From DASRBN01 sp035294305 (GTDB lineage: Bacteria > Chloroflexota > Ktedonobacteria > Ktedonobacterales > Ktedonobacteraceae): 64,000 nt of DNA. The notes under the pieces are model-generated. The model was not told the origin of the DNA, did not search any database, and saw only the letters and a program-made list of their open reading frames with translations. Below, in pieces: positions 61,593 through 64,000 of this stretch (its first letter is position 1; every line of letters starts with the position of its first letter). Position numbers and translations under genes: made by a program. Location of the stretch: NCBI GenBank assembly GCA_035294305.1, contig DATGLD010000001.1:1-64000 (forward strand). The letters run 5' to 3'.

Positions 61593-63716
61593 CTACGTTG
61601 TTGAAAGAGGACCTGGCGTAATGTGCTGCTCGAACCAAGCGCGGATGTGGCTCAGGCGTTCGAGTCGCAATTTTGGATGACCTCCACGCGAAAGCCCATG
61701 GCTCTGCCCTTCGAAACGCACGAATAATACCTCGCGTCCCAGATATTTCAGGGCCGCGAACAGCTGCTCTCCCTGCTCTATATTGCAGCGCAGGTCGTTT
61801 TCACTATGAATGATGAGCAGCGGCGTAAGGATGTTTTTCACATAGGTGATGGGCGACATGCGCCGGTAGAAATCGGGATCGTCCCAGGGCGTCGCATCCA
61901 CGTGATCCAGAGTAAAGGCCGGGCCGATATCGCTGCTGCCAAAAAACGAGGAGCGATCATTGACGGCGCGGTCGCTTACTGCCGCTTTGAAGCGGTCGCT
62001 GTGCCCAACGAGCCAGCTGGTCATAAAGCCGCCGTAACTGCCGCCGATGACGCCCAGGCGCTGCTCGTCGATGTAGCCCTTTTGCAGCGCGGCATCTATC
62101 CCTGCCATAATATCCAGCGAGTCTTTGACCGCCCAGGCATTTTGCACGGCCAGGGCAAAGTCGCGCCCATAGCCAATGCTACCCCGCGGGTTGGTAAAGA
62201 GGATGACGTAGCCGGCCCCGGCCAGCATCTGCATTTCATGCAGGAAGCCGTAGCCATACTGCGTGTTCGGCCCTCCATGAATCTCCACAAGCAGCGGGTA
62301 CTTCTTCGTGGGATCAAAGTTGGGCGGCTTGAGAAGCCAGCCGTCGATAGGCCAGTTGTCTGCGCCCCTATAAGGCAAATATTCGGGAGTCGATAACTCC
62401 AGTTCGGAGAACAGCTCATCATTGAAGCCGGTAACACGCCGCACTTCGCCCGTCGATGTCATGGGACACACATAGATCTCTCCCACATGGGTGGGATTTT
62501 CGATCAGGGCAGCGATCCTGCCCTTTGCTTGAGCGGCGCTGAAATCGAGGACATGAATATCGCCCGGAGTGATAGTAGGCGGCTGCTTGCCCGCTCCCGC
62601 GTCTACAGAAATAGCATAGATGCGCGATGCGCCGTGATATGCCGCCGGCGCGTAGAGCGTCTTGCCGTCGGACGACCAGGCAGGGGGCGGCATCAGCTGG
62701 TCGTTCGTCATGTCGCTATTCGTCAGGCCATCGAAGCTGCCGTCGAATCCGGCGGTGAGATTGCGCGGTTCGGGCCGAGCGATAGGCGATGGGCGCGATA
62801 AATCGGCCCCTACGGGCGTTGTCGACGGGGCATTATGGGCCATTATAGGGGCGGGGATGGTGAAGAGTTCGACGTGGTTGCCGTCGTGTATTTTGGGGGT
62901 GGCCAGAAATGCGATGGTGCTGCCATCGGGCGACCAGGATGGCGAACTACAGTTCTGCGTTCCATCCGTCAAACATTGCAACTCGCCGGGCAAATTGTTT
63001 TCTAACGAGAGGACATACAGGTCAAACGTTGGTATATACCAGCGGTCTTCCCCGCGGTTCGAGGTGAAAGCAATGCGCGTGCCGTCGGGCGACCAGGTGG
63101 CATCTTTATCATCCCAGTCGCCGTCAGTCAGCTGGTGAGGCTCGCCGCCGGCAGCGCCGATCAAAAAGAGGTGCTGGCGATGTTCGTGAATGAAGCCTGC
63201 TCCGTCGCGGCGATAGACAAGTCTATCGATTACGCGCACTTTGGGCAGCGGTTTCCCATCTTCTGTCTCCTCGTCGAGTGGTCCGACGGCAGCGTTGAAG
63301 ACGATGCGCTGGCTATCGGGTGACCAGACGGGATTACCCGCTCCGTGCGGCATGAACGTAAGCTGGTGCGCCTCGCCACCGCCGCTTGGGAGCAGCCATA
63401 TCTGGCCCTTGCCTTTCCCGGCCTTCTTCGGCTCTTTCGCATATTCAGGTGGCAGTTCGCCTTCGCGGTCGGAGACGAATGCGAGCCAGCACCCATCAGG
63501 CGACCAGGACGGGCTATGCGCGTTGCCCGGACCTTGAGTGAGGCGTTTCGCTTCGCCGCCTGCTACCGGGGCGAGCCAGATGGCGGATTGATAGGCGTGC
63601 TTGCGCTCGTCGATGGTTGTGACGACAAAGGCAACGCTCTCACCATCGGGCGAGATGCGCGGCCTGCTGAGGAATTTGATTTTGTAGAGATCTTCAATTG
63701 TAATTGAACGTGACAT
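61593..63716 (-). CDS. S9 family peptidase (prolyl oligopeptidase/acylaminoacyl type)
   Basis: This 707-residue protein has an N-terminal beta-propeller with many WSPDG repeats and a C-terminal alpha/beta hydrolase. The catalytic Ser is in GVIGGSYGGFMTSWL, the Asp in HSENDLRC and the His in GQSHGLSRGG. It resembles dipeptidyl aminopeptidase/acylaminoacyl-peptidases and has no signal peptide. The ATG at 63716 has TTGGAG upstream. A stretch in the propeller (GADLSRPSPIAR, DNA about 62780-62825) resembles a translated dispersed repeat containing GTAGGGGCCGATTTATCG. It follows the carboxylate-amine ligase gene by 19 bases. Confidence 0.92.
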   Translation of the reverse strand: MSRSITIEDLYKIKFLSRPRISPDGESVAFVVTTIDERKHAYQSAIWLAPVAGGEAKRLTQGPGNAHSPSWSPDGCWLAFVSDREGELPPEYAKEPKKAGKGKGQIWLLPSGGGEAHQLTFMPHGAGNPVWSPDSQRIVFNAAVGPLDEETEDGKPLPKVRVIDRLVYRRDGAGFIHEHRQHLFLIGAAGGEPHQLTDGDWDDKDATWSPDGTRIAFTSNRGEDRWYIPTFDLYVLSLENNLPGELQCLTDGTQNCSSPSWSPDGSTIAFLATPKIHDGNHVELFTIPAPIMAHNAPSTTPVGADLSRPSPIARPEPRNLTAGFDGSFDGLTNSDMTNDQLMPPPAWSSDGKTLYAPAAYHGASRIYAISVDAGAGKQPPTITPGDIHVLDFSAAQAKGRIAALIENPTHVGEIYVCPMTSTGEVRRVTGFNDELFSELELSTPEYLPYRGADNWPIDGWLLKPPNFDPTKKYPLLVEIHGGPNTQYGYGFLHEMQMLAGAGYVILFTNPRGSIGYGRDFALAVQNAWAVKDSLDIMAGIDAALQKGYIDEQRLGVIGGSYGGFMTSWLVGHSDRFKAAVSDRAVNDRSSFFGSSDIGPAFTLDHVDATPWDDPDFYRRMSPITYVKNILTPLLIIHSENDLRCNIEQGEQLFAALKYLGREVLFVRFEGQSHGLSRGGHPKLRLERLSHIRAWFEQHITPGPLSTT

Positions 63717-63735
63717 TTGTGACTCCAAAAAAGGG

Positions 63736-63999
63736 TTACACGACCCCCTCACTTGTTTCCTGAATAAGTTGGTCGACGACGGCTTTGAAGTCGCCGGTTT
63801 TCTGGTAGGTGGCCAGCTGGCGGTCGGCGCTCGAACCGTTTTCCAGGATATGATAGGCGTATTCGACTTCGCGGCGGCTGCCCAGTTCGTCGACGACGTC
63901 GCCGATGAACCACTCTATCAATTCACGTATGAGGTCGCGCGCCGGTAACTCCTCCTGCTTGCCAAAGTCAATCAGCTTTCCATCCAGACCATAGCGTAC
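63736..63999 (-). CDS. Carboxylate-amine ligase (YbdK/GCS2 family), partial
   Basis: Only the C-terminal 87 residues are in the window; the frame runs off the edge. They include RYGLDGKLIDFGKQEELPA, then RDLIRELIEWF, and SSADRQLATYQKTGDFKAVV, typical of the end of glutamate-cysteine-ligase-type carboxylate-amine ligases. The family joins glutamate to an amine with ATP. It appears to form an operon with the S9 peptidase gene that begins 19 bases further on. Confidence 0.8.
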   Translation of the reverse strand, partial: VRYGLDGKLIDFGKQEELPARDLIRELIEWFIGDVVDELGSRREVEYAYHILENGSSADRQLATYQKTGDFKAVVDQLIQETSEGVV

Positions 64000-64000
64000 A

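Noticed and set aside
1..64000. tRNA, rRNA, insertion sequences with transposase, prophage or plasmid origin
   Set aside because: No cloverleaf, rRNA segment, transposase, integrase or replication gene was recognised by eye; absence is limited by manual reading.

Overview
The window looks like chromosomal DNA of a Chloroflexota bacterium, probably a Ktedonobacteria-like soil or compost lineage. This is inferred from the gene mix and not from any marker gene. It holds secreted GH5 cellulases, UDP-sulfoquinovose synthase, ComB, a SCO1-CtaB-CtaG oxidase assembly set, ECF sigma factors with a membrane partner, CheB/CheR/kinase fusions, PH-domain/PASTA membrane proteins, and many dispersed GC-rich palindromes. 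No rRNA, tRNA, CRISPR array, transposase or phage gene was seen. Genes are dense and on both strands. ATG starts dominate, with a few GTG and TTG starts, and most starts have a purine-rich Shine-Dalgarno sequence.

Layout. 0-9 kb: a truncated GH5 cellulase, small housekeeping genes (methyltransferase, DUF488, HPP, DUF2630), an MGDG-synthase-like glycosyltransferase facing a sulfolipid gene (sqdB), and a second GH5 enzyme with four C-terminal beta-type repeats. 8.8-15 kb: a five-gene minus-strand operon (SDR mannonate-type oxidoreductase, LarA-family nickel epimerase, phosphoglucose-isomerase-like SIS protein, Gfo/Idh/MocA oxidoreductase, TIM-barrel isomerase), most simply a sugar-acid catabolic pathway. 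15-26 kb: acyl-CoA dehydrogenase, MFS transporter, an ECF sigma/membrane partner pair followed by a bactofilin-like membrane protein, an RlmD-like rRNA methyltransferase, and a CvpA-like plus PH/PH/PASTA operon. 26-31 kb: comB, quinone oxidoreductase, and cytochrome oxidase assembly genes around a MITE-like palindrome.

31.5-36 kb: a Rad50/SbcC-like ATPase overlapping a NurA nuclease gene, with no Mre11 or HerA nearby. This is the most system-like candidate here. 36-38 kb: an AT-rich RelA/SpoT homologue with a degenerate hydrolase domain, preceded by an overlapping 57-codon ORF. 38-46.4 kb: CpXC, MogA and WD40 genes, then a CheB-CheR-PAS-histidine kinase, a coiled-coil protein and a stand-alone CheB. 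46.6-64 kb: DUF892 protein, CopC-CopD-YtkA fusion, GT2 glycosyltransferase, orphan CoxL-type hydroxylase, a small gene graveyard, a sortilin/BNR repeat protein, DUF1206, a large unknown membrane protein, an S9 peptidase and the end of a YbdK-like carboxylate-amine ligase.

The other striking feature is a set of palindromic repeats (families around GTAGGGACAGCGCC, GGGCGACC and ACGACTGCCGCGTAG). They sit between genes, supply stop codons, and in several places appear to lie in frame inside coding sequences. Two convergent gene pairs also share perfect 19-bp inverted repeats that overlap their stop codons.
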